From positions 372,001 through 436,000 of the forward strand of contig NZ_AYSE01000005.1 in NCBI RefSeq assembly GCF_000504165.1: DNA of 64,000 nucleotides. The letters are read 5' to 3'. Source of the DNA: Bacillus sp. FJAT-14578 (GTDB taxonomy: Bacteria > Bacillota > Bacilli > Bacillales > Bacillaceae_H). Of this stretch, positions 9,993-18,699 are shown piece after piece. Every line of letters begins with the position of its first letter. The first letter of the stretch is position 1. Under the pieces are notes generated by a model. The model worked only from the letters and a program-made list of their open reading frames with translations, made no database searches and had not been told where the DNA came from. The translations under genes and the position numbers were made by a program.

Positions 9993-12326
9993 ATGGAACA
10001 GGAGATTCAACAGCATGTCGATCGGCTGTTATCATTTATGAAAGAAGAAAGCTATAAGCCTTTAACTGTTCAGGAGCTTGAGCAGGCATTTGGCATCTCG
10101 GATTCTTCCTCTTTTAAAGAGTTTGTCAAAGCGCTTGTCGTCATGGAAGATCAGGGACTTGTCATCCGGACTCGAAGCAATCGGTACGGATTGCCTGAAA
10201 AAATGAATTTAGTTCGCGGAAAGTTAACTGGACATGCCAAGGGATTTGCTTTTGTGGTGCCGGATGATTCAACTATGAGTGATATTTTTATTCCGCCGAC
10301 TGAAACGAATAATGCAATGCATGGAGATATCGTTCTTGCCCGTATATCAGAGCAATCTTCCGGAACGCGCCAAGAAGGAACCATTGTCAAAATTATTGAG
10401 CGCGGAATTCAGGAGATAGTAGGGACGTATTCCGAGAGCAAAAGTTTCGGCTTTGTGATTCCGGACGATAAAAAATTCGCAAGCGATATTTTTATTCCTA
10501 AAAATGCTTCCAAGGGGGCGGTGGATGGACATAAGGTTATTGTTCATTTGACGAGCTATCCTGAGGGCCGCATGAGTGCAGAAGGAGAAGTCGTTCAAAT
10601 TCTGGGCCATAAAAACGACCCGGGAGTAGACATTTTGTCGGTCATACATAAACATGGCCTTCCAACGGCGTTTCCTGATGACGTGCTTCAGCAGGCAAAC
10701 GAGACTCCTGACACGATTAGTGAAGAAGAAGTGCAAAACCGCCGTGATTTACGCGACCAGGTCATTGTGACGATTGATGGTGCAGACGCAAAAGACCTCG
10801 ATGATGCCGTAACAGTTCAAAAAATGGAAAATGGAAACTATAAACTGGGCGTACATATTGCTGATGTGAGTCATTATGTAACCGAAGGAAGCCCAATTGA
10901 TGTTGAGGCTCAAGATCGCGGAACGAGTGTTTACTTGGTCGACCGTGTTATCCCAATGATTCCGCACCGTCTTTCGAATGGAATCTGTTCCTTAAATCCG
11001 AAAGTCGATCGCCTGACGCTTTCATGTGAGATGGAAGTGAATGCTGAAGGTCAAGTAGTGTCACACGAAATTTTCCAAAGTGTCATCCGGACAACGGAAC
11101 GAATGACGTATACCGATGTGAATAAAATTTTAACGGATAAAGATGAAGAGCTCCTTCAGCGTTATGAACCGCTCATCCCTATGTTTGAGCTGATGGGAGA
11201 ATTGGCGAGCATCTTGCGCGATAAGCGGATGAACCGCGGTGCCATCGATTTCGATTTTAAAGAAGCGAAGGTACTCGTCGGGGAAGACGGAAAGCCTTAC
11301 GATGTCATTTTACGCGAGCGTTCGGTTGCAGAACGTTTAATTGAAGAGTTCATGTTATTGGCAAATGAAACTGTGGCTGAACATTTCCATTGGATGAATA
11401 TCCCATTCATGTACCGTGTCCATGAAGATCCAAAGCCGGAGAAACTGGAGAGGTTCTTAGAGTTTGTCACAAACTTTGGTTATGCGGTTAAAGGAACGGG
11501 AAATGACATTCATCCGAGAGCCTTACAGGAAATTTTAGAGGCTGTACAGGGCAACCCGGAAGAAATGGTGATTTCGACCGTGATGCTGCGTTCGATGAAA
11601 CAGGCCCGTTATGACAAGGAAAGCCTGGGACATTTCGGATTATCCACAGAGTTCTACACCCATTTCACATCGCCGATTCGCCGATATCCGGACTTAATTG
11701 TGCATCGCTTGATTCGCACGTATCTTGTGGAACAAAAGGTAGATGAAGCGACGAGAGAAAAGTGGAATCAAGTTTTAGGGGATATTGCCGAGCATTCTTC
11801 CAATATGGAACGAAGAGCGGTCGAGGCAGAGCGTGAAACGGATGAAATGAAAAAAGCAGAGTTCATGGCCGATAAAATCGGTGAAAAATTTGATGGTATC
11901 ATCAGTTCTGTCACAAACTTCGGGATTTTCGTGGAGCTTCAAAATACCATTGAGGGCCTCGTTCATGTCAGCGATTTAACGGATGATTATTATCGTTATG
12001 ATGAACGGCATTATGCGATGATTGGGGAGAGAACGGGCAATATCCTTCGTATCGGAGACGAAATTACGGTACAAGTTGTAGATGTAAACAAGGATGAACG
12101 TTCCATTGACTTCGTTGTCGTTGGTATGAAAGGGACAAAGCGCAGAGAGCGAAAAGACCGTCCGACTGTTATTAAAGGCAGTAAAGAGGGGCGTGGAGAG
12201 AAAAAAGACAGAAAGTCACCTTCGCGTGAAGGCCAAGGGGCAGGAAAGAAGCCGAAGAAAAAATCGAAGTCGAAGAAGTTTTTTGAGAATGCGCCAAAGG
12301 CTAAGCGTAAAAAGAAGCGAAAATAA
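9993..12326 (+). CDS. rnr: Ribonuclease R
   Basis: 3'-5' exoribonuclease that degrades structured RNA and works with tmRNA-SmpB in quality control. 777 residues: an N-terminal helix-turn-helix-like part (1-65), cold-shock-type RNA-binding domains (about 70-230), the RNB catalytic domain with [10 protein letters not shown] at 262-271, an S1 domain (about 630-710) and a Lys/Arg-rich tail (about 710-777) of the kind that contacts SmpB-tmRNA. AAGGAGGG precedes the ATG. It sits directly ahead of smpB and ssrA, fitting its role. Confidence 0.97.
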   Translation: MEQEIQQHVDRLLSFMKEESYKPLTVQELEQAFGISDSSSFKEFVKALVVMEDQGLVIRTRSNRYGLPEKMNLVRGKLTGHAKGFAFVVPDDSTMSDIFIPPTETNNAMHGDIVLARISEQSSGTRQEGTIVKIIERGIQEIVGTYSESKSFGFVIPDDKKFASDIFIPKNASKGAVDGHKVIVHLTSYPEGRMSAEGEVVQILGHKNDPGVDILSVIHKHGLPTAFPDDVLQQANETPDTISEEEVQNRRDLRDQVIVTIDGADAKDLDDAVTVQKMENGNYKLGVHIADVSHYVTEGSPIDVEAQDRGTSVYLVDRVIPMIPHRLSNGICSLNPKVDRLTLSCEMEVNAEGQVVSHEIFQSVIRTTERMTYTDVNKILTDKDEELLQRYEPLIPMFELMGELASILRDKRMNRGAIDFDFKEAKVLVGEDGKPYDVILRERSVAERLIEEFMLLANETVAEHFHWMNIPFMYRVHEDPKPEKLERFLEFVTNFGYAVKGTGNDIHPRALQEILEAVQGNPEEMVISTVMLRSMKQARYDKESLGHFGLSTEFYTHFTSPIRRYPDLIVHRLIRTYLVEQKVDEATREKWNQVLGDIAEHSSNMERRAVEAERETDEMKKAEFMADKIGEKFDGIISSVTNFGIFVELQNTIEGLVHVSDLTDDYYRYDERHYAMIGERTGNILRIGDEITVQVVDVNKDERSIDFVVVGMKGTKRRERKDRPTVIKGSKEGRGEKKDRKSPSREGQGAGKKPKKKSKSKKFFENAPKAKRKKKRK

Positions 12327-12344
12327 AGCTCTATGTTTTCTGAA

Positions 12345-12368
12345 TGTCTTGCCCTGCTGGGCAAGACA
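12345..12368 (+). terminator. Hairpin between rnr and smpB
   Basis: TGTCTTGCCC pairs perfectly with GGGCAAGACA around a four-base loop. Only a short T-rich stretch follows (TTTGGTTTCTT), so it may be a leaky terminator or an mRNA stabiliser. Confidence 0.55.
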
Positions 12369-12429
12369 TTTGGTTTCTTGCTTCATTATTTGATAAAATA
12401 TAGGGTGACGTTATGAAGGGGGAAGTTGT

Positions 12430-12897
12430 ATGCCAAAAGGTGAAGGAAAAGTGGTAGCACAAAATAAAAAAGCCTACCATGATTATTTTATTGAAGAAAC
12501 ATATGAAACAGGTATGGTTCTCCAAGGGACGGAGATTAAATCCATTCGTAATGGACGGGCCAATTTAAAGGATTCTTACGCCCGTATCCACAACGGAGAA
12601 GTGTTTTTATATAATATGCATGTAAGTCCTTATGAACAGGGAAACCGCTATAACCATGAACCGTTGCGCACAAGAAAGTTGCTCATGCACAGACGTGAAA
12701 TCAACAAGCTGATCGGATATACAAAAGAAGAAGGGTATGCTCTCGTTCCGTTAAAGGTTTATTTGAAAAACGGTTTTGCGAAGGTTTTATTAGGGCTTGG
12801 TAAGGGTAAAAAGAAATACGATAAGCGTGAAGATTTGAAGAAAAAAGAAGCGAAACGCGAAATTGAGCGGGCCTTCCGCGATCGTCAAAAAATGTAG
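12430..12897 (+). CDS. smpB: SsrA-binding protein SmpB
   Basis: 155-residue RNA-binding protein that brings tmRNA into stalled ribosomes. Family motifs are visible: [22 protein letters not shown] near the start, [21 protein letters not shown], and a basic C-terminal tail ([14 protein letters not shown]) that occupies the mRNA channel. AAGGGGGAAG precedes the ATG. The ssrA gene follows at 13032. Confidence 0.98.
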   Translation: MPKGEGKVVAQNKKAYHDYFIEETYETGMVLQGTEIKSIRNGRANLKDSYARIHNGEVFLYNMHVSPYEQGNRYNHEPLRTRKLLMHRREINKLIGYTKEEGYALVPLKVYLKNGFAKVLLGLGKGKKKYDKREDLKKKEAKREIERAFRDRQKM

Positions 12898-13031
12898 TGC
12901 TTACAAAAACTTACAATTGCATAATTTGATGGTTATGATATAATAAAATTGTCGTTAGCCAGTACGACAAACGATTGAAATTGCTAGCTTTAGCGGAAGA
13001 CTACTAACATTCCAGCTTCCCTTTATATAAT

Positions 13032-13386
13032 GGGGACGTTACGGATTCGACAGGGGTAGTTCGAGCTTAGGTTGCGAGTCGAGGGGATCGGCCTCGTTAA
13101 AACGTCAAAGCCAATAACTGGCAAACAACAAACAACTTTAGCTGCTGCTTAATTAGCTCAGCTGTTCGCCCCTCCATCGCCCATGTGGTAGGGTAGCGGA
13201 CTCAAACTTAGTGGGCTACGCCGGAGTTCGCCGTCTGAGGACGAAGGAAGAGAATAACCAGACTAGCTGCTTGGAAGCCTGTCGATGGGCTGAAGGGTAT
13301 GCGAAGCGCCAATATATCGACTACACTCGTAGAAGCTTAAGTGCCGATGCTTTTGGACGTGGGTTCGACTCCCACCGTCTCCACCA
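13032..13386 (+). ncRNA. ssrA: tmRNA
   Basis: The 5' end GGGGACG pairs with CGTCTCC before the 3' CCA, including the G-U pair at position 3 that alanyl-tRNA synthetase reads. The T-arm GTGGGTTCGACTCCCAC and the TACGGATTCGACAGGGG start are typical. About 355 nt including CCA. The tag frame runs 13120-13152. Location after smpB is the usual Bacillus arrangement. Confidence 0.97.
13120..13152 (+). other. tmRNA tag reading frame
   Basis: The resume codon GGC is followed by AAA CAA CAA ACA ACT TTA GCT GCT GCT TAA, giving the tag (A)GKQQTTLAAA. The GK start is usual for Bacillus; the tag ends in LAAA rather than the more common ALAA. The hydrophobic C-terminus is what ClpXP recognises. Confidence 0.85.
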
Positions 13387-13407
13387 ATACATATTTGGTG
13401 GTTTTTT
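13380..13407 (+). terminator. ssrA terminator
   Basis: CCACCAA pairs with TTGGTGG around a short loop and is followed by TTTTTTATTTT. The 5' arm overlaps the encoded CCA end of tmRNA. Confidence 0.85.
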
Positions 13408-13439
13408 ATTTTACGCTAAAAAAATGTTTCTTAAATACT

Positions 13440-13478
13440 TGCGATGTGAGTAAAAAATAACTCACATCGCATTTTTTA
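13440..13478 (+). terminator. Second hairpin with T-run after ssrA
   Basis: TGCGATGTGAGT pairs perfectly with ACTCACATCGCA around a short A-rich loop, followed by TTTTTTAT. It lies about 35 bp after the ssrA terminator with no gene between, so it may be a back-up terminator that insulates the Rrf2 gene. Confidence 0.8.
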
Positions 13479-13520
13479 TATCGTTCAACGGGATTGCATG
13501 AAAGGAATGTCGGTCATTTC

Positions 13521-13550
13521 TTGACTTTCATTTTTTGTTGTAACTATAAT
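13521..13550 (+). promoter_or_regulatory. SigA-type promoter of the Rrf2 gene
   Basis: TTGACT at 13521-13526 and TATAAT at 13545-13550 with an 18-bp spacer, 24 bp before the start codon. It overlaps the inverted repeat at 13536-13560. Confidence 0.75.
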
Positions 13551-13560
13551 AATTACAACA
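13536..13560 (+). promoter_or_regulatory. Inverted-repeat operator over the -10 box
   Basis: TGTTGTAA and TTACAACA form a perfect 8-bp inverted repeat with a 9-bp centre that contains most of the TATAAT. This position fits autorepression by the downstream Rrf2-type protein; the regulator is inferred. Confidence 0.7.
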
Positions 13561-13573
13561 AGAGGTGATGCAT

Positions 13574-14002
13574 ATGAAAATAAGCAGTCGTTTCACCGTT
13601 GCCGTTCATATTCTTTCATTAATTAGGGTTGAAAGGGGTATGTCCTGTACGTCAGAATGGATTGCAGGCAGTGTGAATACAAATCCCGTTGTCATTCGGC
13701 GTATTCTTGGTATGCTGAAAAAAGCAGGATTAGCAGGAGTGAAAGCAGGAGCAGGCGGTGCCTATTTAGTAAAGAACTTGGCCGATATCACATTATTGGA
13801 TGTTTATCGCGCAGTGGAAGTAGTAGAAGAAGGTGAGCTTTTTCAAATGCATGAGCATCCAAACCCGCAATGTCCGGTCGGTGCCAATATTCAAGTGGTA
13901 TTAGCGTTTATTTTAAAACGGGCACAGTCTGCGATGGAACAAGTACTGGCTGATATTACGATGGAAGAGCTGGTAACAGAGCTAATAGAAAAAATGGGTT
14001 AG
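13574..14002 (+). CDS. Rrf2 family transcriptional regulator (YwnA-like)
   Basis: 142-residue winged-helix DNA-binding protein. The N-terminus (ISSRFTVAVHILSLI) and NTNPVVIRRILGMLKKAGL are the recognition region; GAGGAYL is the wing; HPNPQCPVGANIQ is the conserved C-terminal block. It resembles Bacillus YwnA, an Rrf2 member without the three-Cys iron-sulfur cluster of IscR/NsrR, and only one Cys is present in that region here. The ATG at 13574 has AGAGGTG at 13561-13567; an upstream GTG (13565) and ATG (13568) overlap that site. Likely autoregulated through 13536-13560. Confidence 0.85.
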   Translation: MKISSRFTVAVHILSLIRVERGMSCTSEWIAGSVNTNPVVIRRILGMLKKAGLAGVKAGAGGAYLVKNLADITLLDVYRAVEVVEEGELFQMHEHPNPQCPVGANIQVVLAFILKRAQSAMEQVLADITMEELVTELIEKMG

Positions 14003-14062
14003 GTTGAATGTTATGGGTTTAACCTCTTACTTATCTTTTAGCCATTTCACTTAAAATGAAAA

Positions 14063-14113
14063 GGGAGCGGCCCTGAAGACGTTCACAGTGTCGTTTTTGG
14101 GCCGCTCCTTTAT
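14063..14113. terminator. Terminator between convergent rrf2-like gene and trhO
   Basis: GGAGCGGCCC (14064-14073) pairs with GGGCCGCTCC (14099-14108), followed by TTTATATAT. A-rich sequence on the other side lets it work weakly in both directions. Confidence 0.75.
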
Positions 14114-14144
14114 ATATAGATTGAAAAATTATATGCTATGGCAT

Positions 14145-15059
14145 TTAAAGTGTTTGTTGTGTAGAATGTTCTTTTACATATCGATTGTGCGGATGTTCTT
14201 TGCATTCCTGACTGCAAGACCTTAAATGCTCATGCTCGCACTCCTCGCATAACAAGAGATGCTTGTTGCAATCGGGATTACCGCATTTCACATAACGTTC
14301 TTCCGGTTTGGCGCAATAGTAGCATTTCCCCACAACCGTTGCTTCCTCGGTACGATTGACAGGTACTGAAATGCGTTCGTCAAATACATAACATTTCCCA
14401 TCCCACAGCCGGCCTTGTACTTCTTCATCGTAGCCGTATGTGATAATTCCGCCGTGCAGCTGTGATACATCTTGGAATCCTTCTTTGACCAGAAAGCCTG
14501 AAAACTTTTCGCAGCGAATGCCGCCCGTACAGTAAGTTAAAATCTTTTTGTTCTTATAATCGCTCAGATTATTTTGGATCCATTCCGGCAGCTCGCGGAA
14601 TGTTTCGATATCAGGGCGTATCGCGTTTTTGAAATGACCAAGATCGTATTCATACGTATTGCGTGCGTCGAGGATAATCACATCATCCTCTTGCATGGCT
14701 TCAAAAAATTCCTTTGGGGAAAGATGTTTTCCTGTAATACGGTTAGGGTCAATGTCTTCTTGTAAACTAAGGTTGACAATTTCCGGTTTTACTTTTACTT
14801 TCATCTTTTTAAATGCATGTTCTTCAGCCTGTTCAATCTTGAATACCATGTCTGAAAAGCGGGGATCTTCATGCATTGCCTTTATATAAGCTTCCGTTTG
14901 TGCTTTCGTGCCTGAAACGGTGCCGTTCAATCCTTCATTTGCCACAAGGATTCGTCCTTTTAAACCAAGCTCCTCGCATAAAGCCAAATGCTCTTCTTTA
15001 AAAGTTTCAAGATCATCTATGTGTACATATTTATAATAAAGTAAAACTTGATATTCCAT
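14145..15059 (-). CDS. trhO: tRNA uridine-34 hydroxylase TrhO (rhodanese-domain)
   Basis: 304 residues. N-terminal acylphosphatase-like domain ([17 protein letters not shown] ... [15 protein letters not shown]), then a rhodanese domain with the active-site Cys in [11 protein letters not shown], then a C-terminal zinc-type part with repeated Cys pairs ([24 protein letters not shown]). The family makes 5-hydroxyuridine at tRNA position 34, a precursor of methoxyuridine. The ATG at 15059 follows AGGTGTGAGG; the longer frame to 15164 lacks a site. Confidence 0.93.
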   Translation of the reverse strand: MEYQVLLYYKYVHIDDLETFKEEHLALCEELGLKGRILVANEGLNGTVSGTKAQTEAYIKAMHEDPRFSDMVFKIEQAEEHAFKKMKVKVKPEIVNLSLQEDIDPNRITGKHLSPKEFFEAMQEDDVIILDARNTYEYDLGHFKNAIRPDIETFRELPEWIQNNLSDYKNKKILTYCTGGIRCEKFSGFLVKEGFQDVSQLHGGIITYGYDEEVQGRLWDGKCYVFDERISVPVNRTEEATVVGKCYYCAKPEERYVKCGNPDCNKHLLLCEECEHEHLRSCSQECKEHPHNRYVKEHSTQQTL

Positions 15060-15540
15060 ATTCCTCACACCTACTCTTAGAACTTTTTCCTTTCTATCAT
15101 AACAAAAATTATCGAAATGGGAAGGTTTCCTGTCATAAACTGAATATTTAACAGTAATTACCATGTTGTTTCTTCCTATGATAATGACTAATTTCTTGGA
15201 TTTTATTACACAATCTATAGAAATTGGGTGAAAGGGAACCCGGTTTTATGTGTGTAACACCTGTTTTACAACAGACGTCAATTTTGACTATTGATATATG
15301 TAAAGTTAAATACTATACAAAAATATATAAAAAAGTTATAATGGGATATAATGAGTGGCTTGCGGGTAAAAGATAAAGGTAGAAATTTCAGCTGATTTTT
15401 TAAATTTTCTGTAAATAGAAAAGGTTTTCAAAAAAAGTCGTATTTTTATGAAAAAATATAAAAATTATGATAATATAGTTACTGTTCGCTAAGAAGCTCA
15501 TTATTTTCTAAATTATAAGGGTGAGAAAGGGGATGTATAT
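15060..15540 (+). other. Intergenic region with gltT promoter
   Basis: No gene in about 480 bp. TTGACT at 15284-15289 and TAAATA at 15307-15312 (17-bp spacer) form a plausible promoter for gltT, with a short inverted repeat TGTAA...TTACA just upstream (15253-15270) that may be an operator. A second AT-rich stretch nearer the gene (15330-15480) has several TATAAT-like boxes. Confidence 0.45.
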
Positions 15541-16809
15541 ATGAAAAGGTTAGGACTTGCTTGGCAAATTCTAATTGGTTTAATTTTAGGTATTGCCGTT
15601 GGAGCTTTGTTTTACGGAGATCCAAGAGTAGCTGAATTTTTACAGCCAATCGGTGATATCTTTATTCGCTTAATTAAAATGATTGTCATACCAATCGTAG
15701 TTGCCAGCTTAATTGTCGGTGTTGCCGGTGTAGGCGACATGAAAAAGCTTGGTAAACTGGGCGGTAAAACAATTTTATATTTTGAAATTATCACGACTGT
15801 TGCCATTCTAGTAGGACTATTAGCAGCTAATATTTTCCAGCCGGGCAGCGGTGTAGATATGTCTTCTTTGCAAAAGACGGATATTGGAAGTTATGTGGAA
15901 ACAACTGAAGAAACAAAAAGCCACGGCTTTGCTGAAACCTTTGTAAATATTGTTCCTCCGAATATTATCGCAGCAATGGTAGAGGGCAATATGTTAGCTA
16001 TTATTTTCTTCTCCGTGTTATTCGGACTGGGAGTAGCAGCCATTGGTGAAAAAGGAAAACCTGTCTTAAAGTTTTTTGAAGGCGTCGCAGAAGCAATGTT
16101 CTATGTGACAAACCAAATTATGAAGTTTGCGCCGTTCGGGGTATTTGCTCTTATCGGGGTGACGGTCTCAAAATTTGGTGTGCAGTCTCTTATCCCATTA
16201 AGTAAGTTAATGATTCTTGTGTATGTAACGATGGCTTTCTTTGTACTTTTCGTTTTAGGATTAGTAGCAAGATGGGCTGGTATTAACATTATTCACTTTA
16301 TTAAGTTATTGAAAGACGAATTGATTCTTGCTTATTCAACGGCAAGCTCTGAAACAGTTTTGCCTCGTATCATGACGAAGATGGAAAAGCTGGGATGTCC
16401 GAAAGGTATTGCTTCTTTCGTTATTCCGACGGGTTATTCCTTTAACTTGGACGGGTCGACTTTGTATCAGGCATTGGCGGCAATCTTTATTGCCCAAATG
16501 TATGGAATTGATTTATCAGTCGCTGATCAAATCTCGCTAGTTCTTGTATTGATGGTAACGTCTAAAGGGATTGCGGGAGTTCCGGGAGTATCATTTGTTG
16601 TATTATTAGCGACACTTGGTACGGTTGGAATTCCAGTAGAAGGATTGGCATTTATCGCAGGTATCGATCGTCTGCTCGATATGGCGAGAACGGCCGTAAA
16701 CGTAGTAGGGAACTCGTTGGCAGCTGTTGTCATTTCGAAATGGGAAGGTCAGTTTAACGAAGCAGATAAAGAAGCTTATATGAAGGAAGTATTAAATAAA
16801 GTATCATAA
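15541..16809 (+). CDS. gltT: Proton/sodium-glutamate symporter
   Basis: 422-residue membrane protein of the dicarboxylate/amino acid:cation symporter family, importing glutamate and aspartate. It has eight predicted membrane segments plus the two re-entrant hairpins: the serine-rich YSTASSETVLPR (HP1) and the GVPGVSF (HP2) motifs. NLDGSTLYQALAAIFIAQ is the conserved cation/substrate helix. The start MKRLGLAWQILIGLILGI matches GltT/GltP. Its terminator is interrupted by an insertion sequence immediately downstream. Confidence 0.95.
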   Translation: MKRLGLAWQILIGLILGIAVGALFYGDPRVAEFLQPIGDIFIRLIKMIVIPIVVASLIVGVAGVGDMKKLGKLGGKTILYFEIITTVAILVGLLAANIFQPGSGVDMSSLQKTDIGSYVETTEETKSHGFAETFVNIVPPNIIAAMVEGNMLAIIFFSVLFGLGVAAIGEKGKPVLKFFEGVAEAMFYVTNQIMKFAPFGVFALIGVTVSKFGVQSLIPLSKLMILVYVTMAFFVLFVLGLVARWAGINIIHFIKLLKDELILAYSTASSETVLPRIMTKMEKLGCPKGIASFVIPTGYSFNLDGSTLYQALAAIFIAQMYGIDLSVADQISLVLVLMVTSKGIAGVPGVSFVVLLATLGTVGIPVEGLAFIAGIDRLLDMARTAVNVVGNSLAAVVISKWEGQFNEADKEAYMKEVLNKVS

Positions 16810-16832
16810 AAAATATCCCCCCTCTATAAGAG
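16808..16832 (+). terminator. Left half of the split gltT terminator, with target duplication
   Basis: AAAAATATCCCCCCTC followed by TATAAGAG. The other half, TCTATAAGAG then GGGGGATATTTTTTT, is at 18519-18541. Joined with one copy of the duplicated TCTATAAGAG (16823-16832 and 18519-18528), they rebuild a perfect stem CCCCCCTC/GAGGGGGG with loop TATAA and a T-run. The insertion therefore split the gltT terminator at its loop. Confidence 0.85.
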
Positions 16833-16881
16833 AGGGCACTGAAAAACTTACGTTTTTGAAGTAGTGTTTGTTTTTCAAACA

Positions 16882-16928
16882 AAATAGGTCAATTCCTGTT
16901 CGATTTTTGAACAGGAATTGACCTATTT
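16882..16928. terminator. Bidirectional hairpin at the transposase 3' end
   Basis: AATAGGTCAATTCCTGTTC pairs perfectly with GAACAGGAATTGACCTATT around a short loop, just after the transposase stop and inside the left end of the insertion sequence. Likely ends transposase transcription and also stops entry from gltT; since the host terminator is split, this may replace it. Confidence 0.75.
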
Positions 16929-16941
16929 CTTTTATATTTAG

Positions 16942-18402
16942 TTACTTTTCTTCTTTCATCAGTGTGAGAATGCGTTTGAGGTTGACTGCGAAAATAGCTG
17001 TTGCTCCTTGAATTTCCATACCAATTAGACCCGCCGATGATGCTTCATCATACCCGTGTCTGTGTTTGAGCTCACTGTTCTTCGCCTCAATTTTATATCT
17101 TTCTTTCGCTAATGTTTTAAATTCTTCACTATTTTGAAACGCTTCTTGTTCGCGATGCTCGGTTGATTTAATTGTAACAGAATATGTCTTGCTTTTTGCA
17201 CCTTCCTTGTAACATCCGTTACGGAATGGACATACCTTACATTTTTCGATATCAAACATATAAGTGTCTTTTTGATTTTTATTAATGCCTTTCTTACCTG
17301 TACGTGCCTTGCGTATAGCTAAATGTCCTGCTTTACACACATACATGCCTGCATCTTTATTAAATTCAAATTCATCCTCTTTTTTTCTAGTACCTTGTGT
17401 GATATTAGGATTTAATTTCGCAACTAATTGTAGTTCCATTCGATTCGCATATTCAATATTTTCTTTTTCTGAGTACGCTGTATCCCCAATGACTGTTTCT
17501 ATCTCTATGCCAGTTGCTTTACTTTTCTCGACTAATTCTTGTAGGTATTTCCCATCACTTTTTTCACCAGTTGTGACAATCGCAGCCGTAATAATACGTT
17601 CATCGCTCATCGCAATATGTGTTTTAAAACCAAAGAAAGAAGAATCAGCTGTTTTATGTCCGACACGAGCATCAGGATCACTGGAAAAGCTAAGATGTTC
17701 TGTGTAATCTTCCACGACTTCTTTTAATACATTTAACTTTTCTTTCACAGCCGGAATCGTAGCGATTTGTGGTTCCATTTCTACAATAGAAATGATTTCA
17801 TGGCAATAATCTACTTCTTCTTTTACTTCACTAGAAGTGGGCTTTGAGGGGAATTTAGTTTTCATCGATTCATCGATTTGATACACAGCTTTTCGAACAT
17901 TTTTTGATTTCTCTTGTAAAAATTCTTTCGGTGATTTTTGGGTATAACGTGATTTTGTATGTGTGGCATCGACGATAATGGTTTTACTTTGAATGATTTC
18001 TTTTTCTCGTGCAATCTCAATTGTTTTTCCAATAAGCATGTCTAATAAACTCACGTCTTGAAGACGCAATTTACGAAACTTCGTTAATGAACTTGGATTA
18101 ATAACAGGATCTTCAGGTGCCATATCTAAGAAGTATTTAAACGACATATCATATTTTGACCGCTCAACTACATCAATATCAGATAAGTCAAAAATAGACT
18201 TTAATAATAAATACTTAAACATGCGAATCGGCGGCACGGCATTGCGTCCATTATCAAGGCAGTATTTATTTTTTAGTTCTTCCAAAATGAATGAAAAGTC
18301 AACGAGTTCATTGATTTGACGAAGCATATTGTCTTTGGGGACAACAATATCGTAAATTGCCATAAATGGACTAAGATTCAGAGAAGATTGATTTGAAATC
18401 AT
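16942..18402 (-). CDS. IS1182-type DDE transposase
   Basis: 486 residues from the ATG at 18402 (AGGTGG before it). N-terminal DUF772-like part (MLRQINELVDFSFILEELK ... AVPPIRMFKYLLLKSIFDLSD), then a DDE domain with VDATHTKS, VIGDTAYSEKENIEYA and the C-terminal RYKIEAKNSELKHRHG carrying the Glu. A Cys-rich zinc-like segment (CKVCPFRNGCYKEG) is typical of the family. Complete and probably active. Confidence 0.95.
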   Translation of the reverse strand: MISNQSSLNLSPFMAIYDIVVPKDNMLRQINELVDFSFILEELKNKYCLDNGRNAVPPIRMFKYLLLKSIFDLSDIDVVERSKYDMSFKYFLDMAPEDPVINPSSLTKFRKLRLQDVSLLDMLIGKTIEIAREKEIIQSKTIIVDATHTKSRYTQKSPKEFLQEKSKNVRKAVYQIDESMKTKFPSKPTSSEVKEEVDYCHEIISIVEMEPQIATIPAVKEKLNVLKEVVEDYTEHLSFSSDPDARVGHKTADSSFFGFKTHIAMSDERIITAAIVTTGEKSDGKYLQELVEKSKATGIEIETVIGDTAYSEKENIEYANRMELQLVAKLNPNITQGTRKKEDEFEFNKDAGMYVCKAGHLAIRKARTGKKGINKNQKDTYMFDIEKCKVCPFRNGCYKEGAKSKTYSVTIKSTEHREQEAFQNSEEFKTLAKERYKIEAKNSELKHRHGYDEASSAGLIGMEIQGATAIFAVNLKRILTLMKEEK

Positions 18403-18446
18403 TTGGATACCACCTACAATAGTAATATCCTTAGTATAAAACATAA

Positions 18447-18486
18447 AGGCAGTGGAAAGTTCGACTACATCAAACTTTCCACTGCC
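18447..18486. other. Hairpin at the transposase 5' side
   Basis: GGCAGTGGAAAGTT pairs with AACTTTCCACTGCC around a 10-base loop between the inverted end and the transposase start. Such a structure upstream of a transposase can block read-through transcription or translation; no T-run is present. Confidence 0.6.
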
Positions 18487-18577
18487 TAATTTAAAATTTG
18501 GACTTTTTCAGTGCCCTTTCTATAAGAGGGGGGATATTTTTTTAGAGGATAAGAAAGTCCAATTTTCAATTAATACT

Positions 18578-18699
18578 GGTGTCTAGCTCCAGCGCCTAAC
18601 TCGTTGTGGAAATGATGCTTGTCCTCATAAGGCAAAAAGCGCCTTATGGGTCAAGTCCTATTTCCTTCACGAGCTGACCAAGGCGCTTTCGCTTTTCTT
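18578..18699 (-). repeat. Dispersed 3'-end repeat (family B), full copy
   Basis: Begins GGTGTCTAGCTCCAGCGCC and ends CAAGGCGCTTTCGCTTTTCTT, with an internal hairpin ATAAGGC...GCCTTAT. Sequence of this kind is common in Bacillaceae intergenic regions (from memory). It runs into the stop codon of the minus-strand lipoprotein gene at 18698, so on that strand it is the gene's 3' untranslated region. Related pieces lie at 56453-56577 and 59612-59645. Confidence 0.7.

Larger units (their letters stand above)
16833..18518. mobile_element. IS1182-family insertion sequence, intact
   Basis: 1686 bp, bounded by GGGCACTGAAAAA near its left end and TTTTTCAGTGCCC near its right end (13-bp inverted ends, plus one or two uncertain outer bases), and flanked by the 10-bp direct repeat TCTATAAGAG. 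It holds one full transposase gene on the minus strand, and hairpins on both sides of it. The precise duplication length and ends should be set by comparison with an empty site. Confidence 0.88.

Noticed and set aside
13211-13453. 80-codon open frame across the tmRNA
   Set aside because: It lies within ssrA and its terminator, with no ribosome binding site.
13387-13573. An integrated island at ssrA
   Set aside because: ssrA is a frequent integration site, but its 3' end is intact, only terminators follow, and no integrase or duplicated end is seen.
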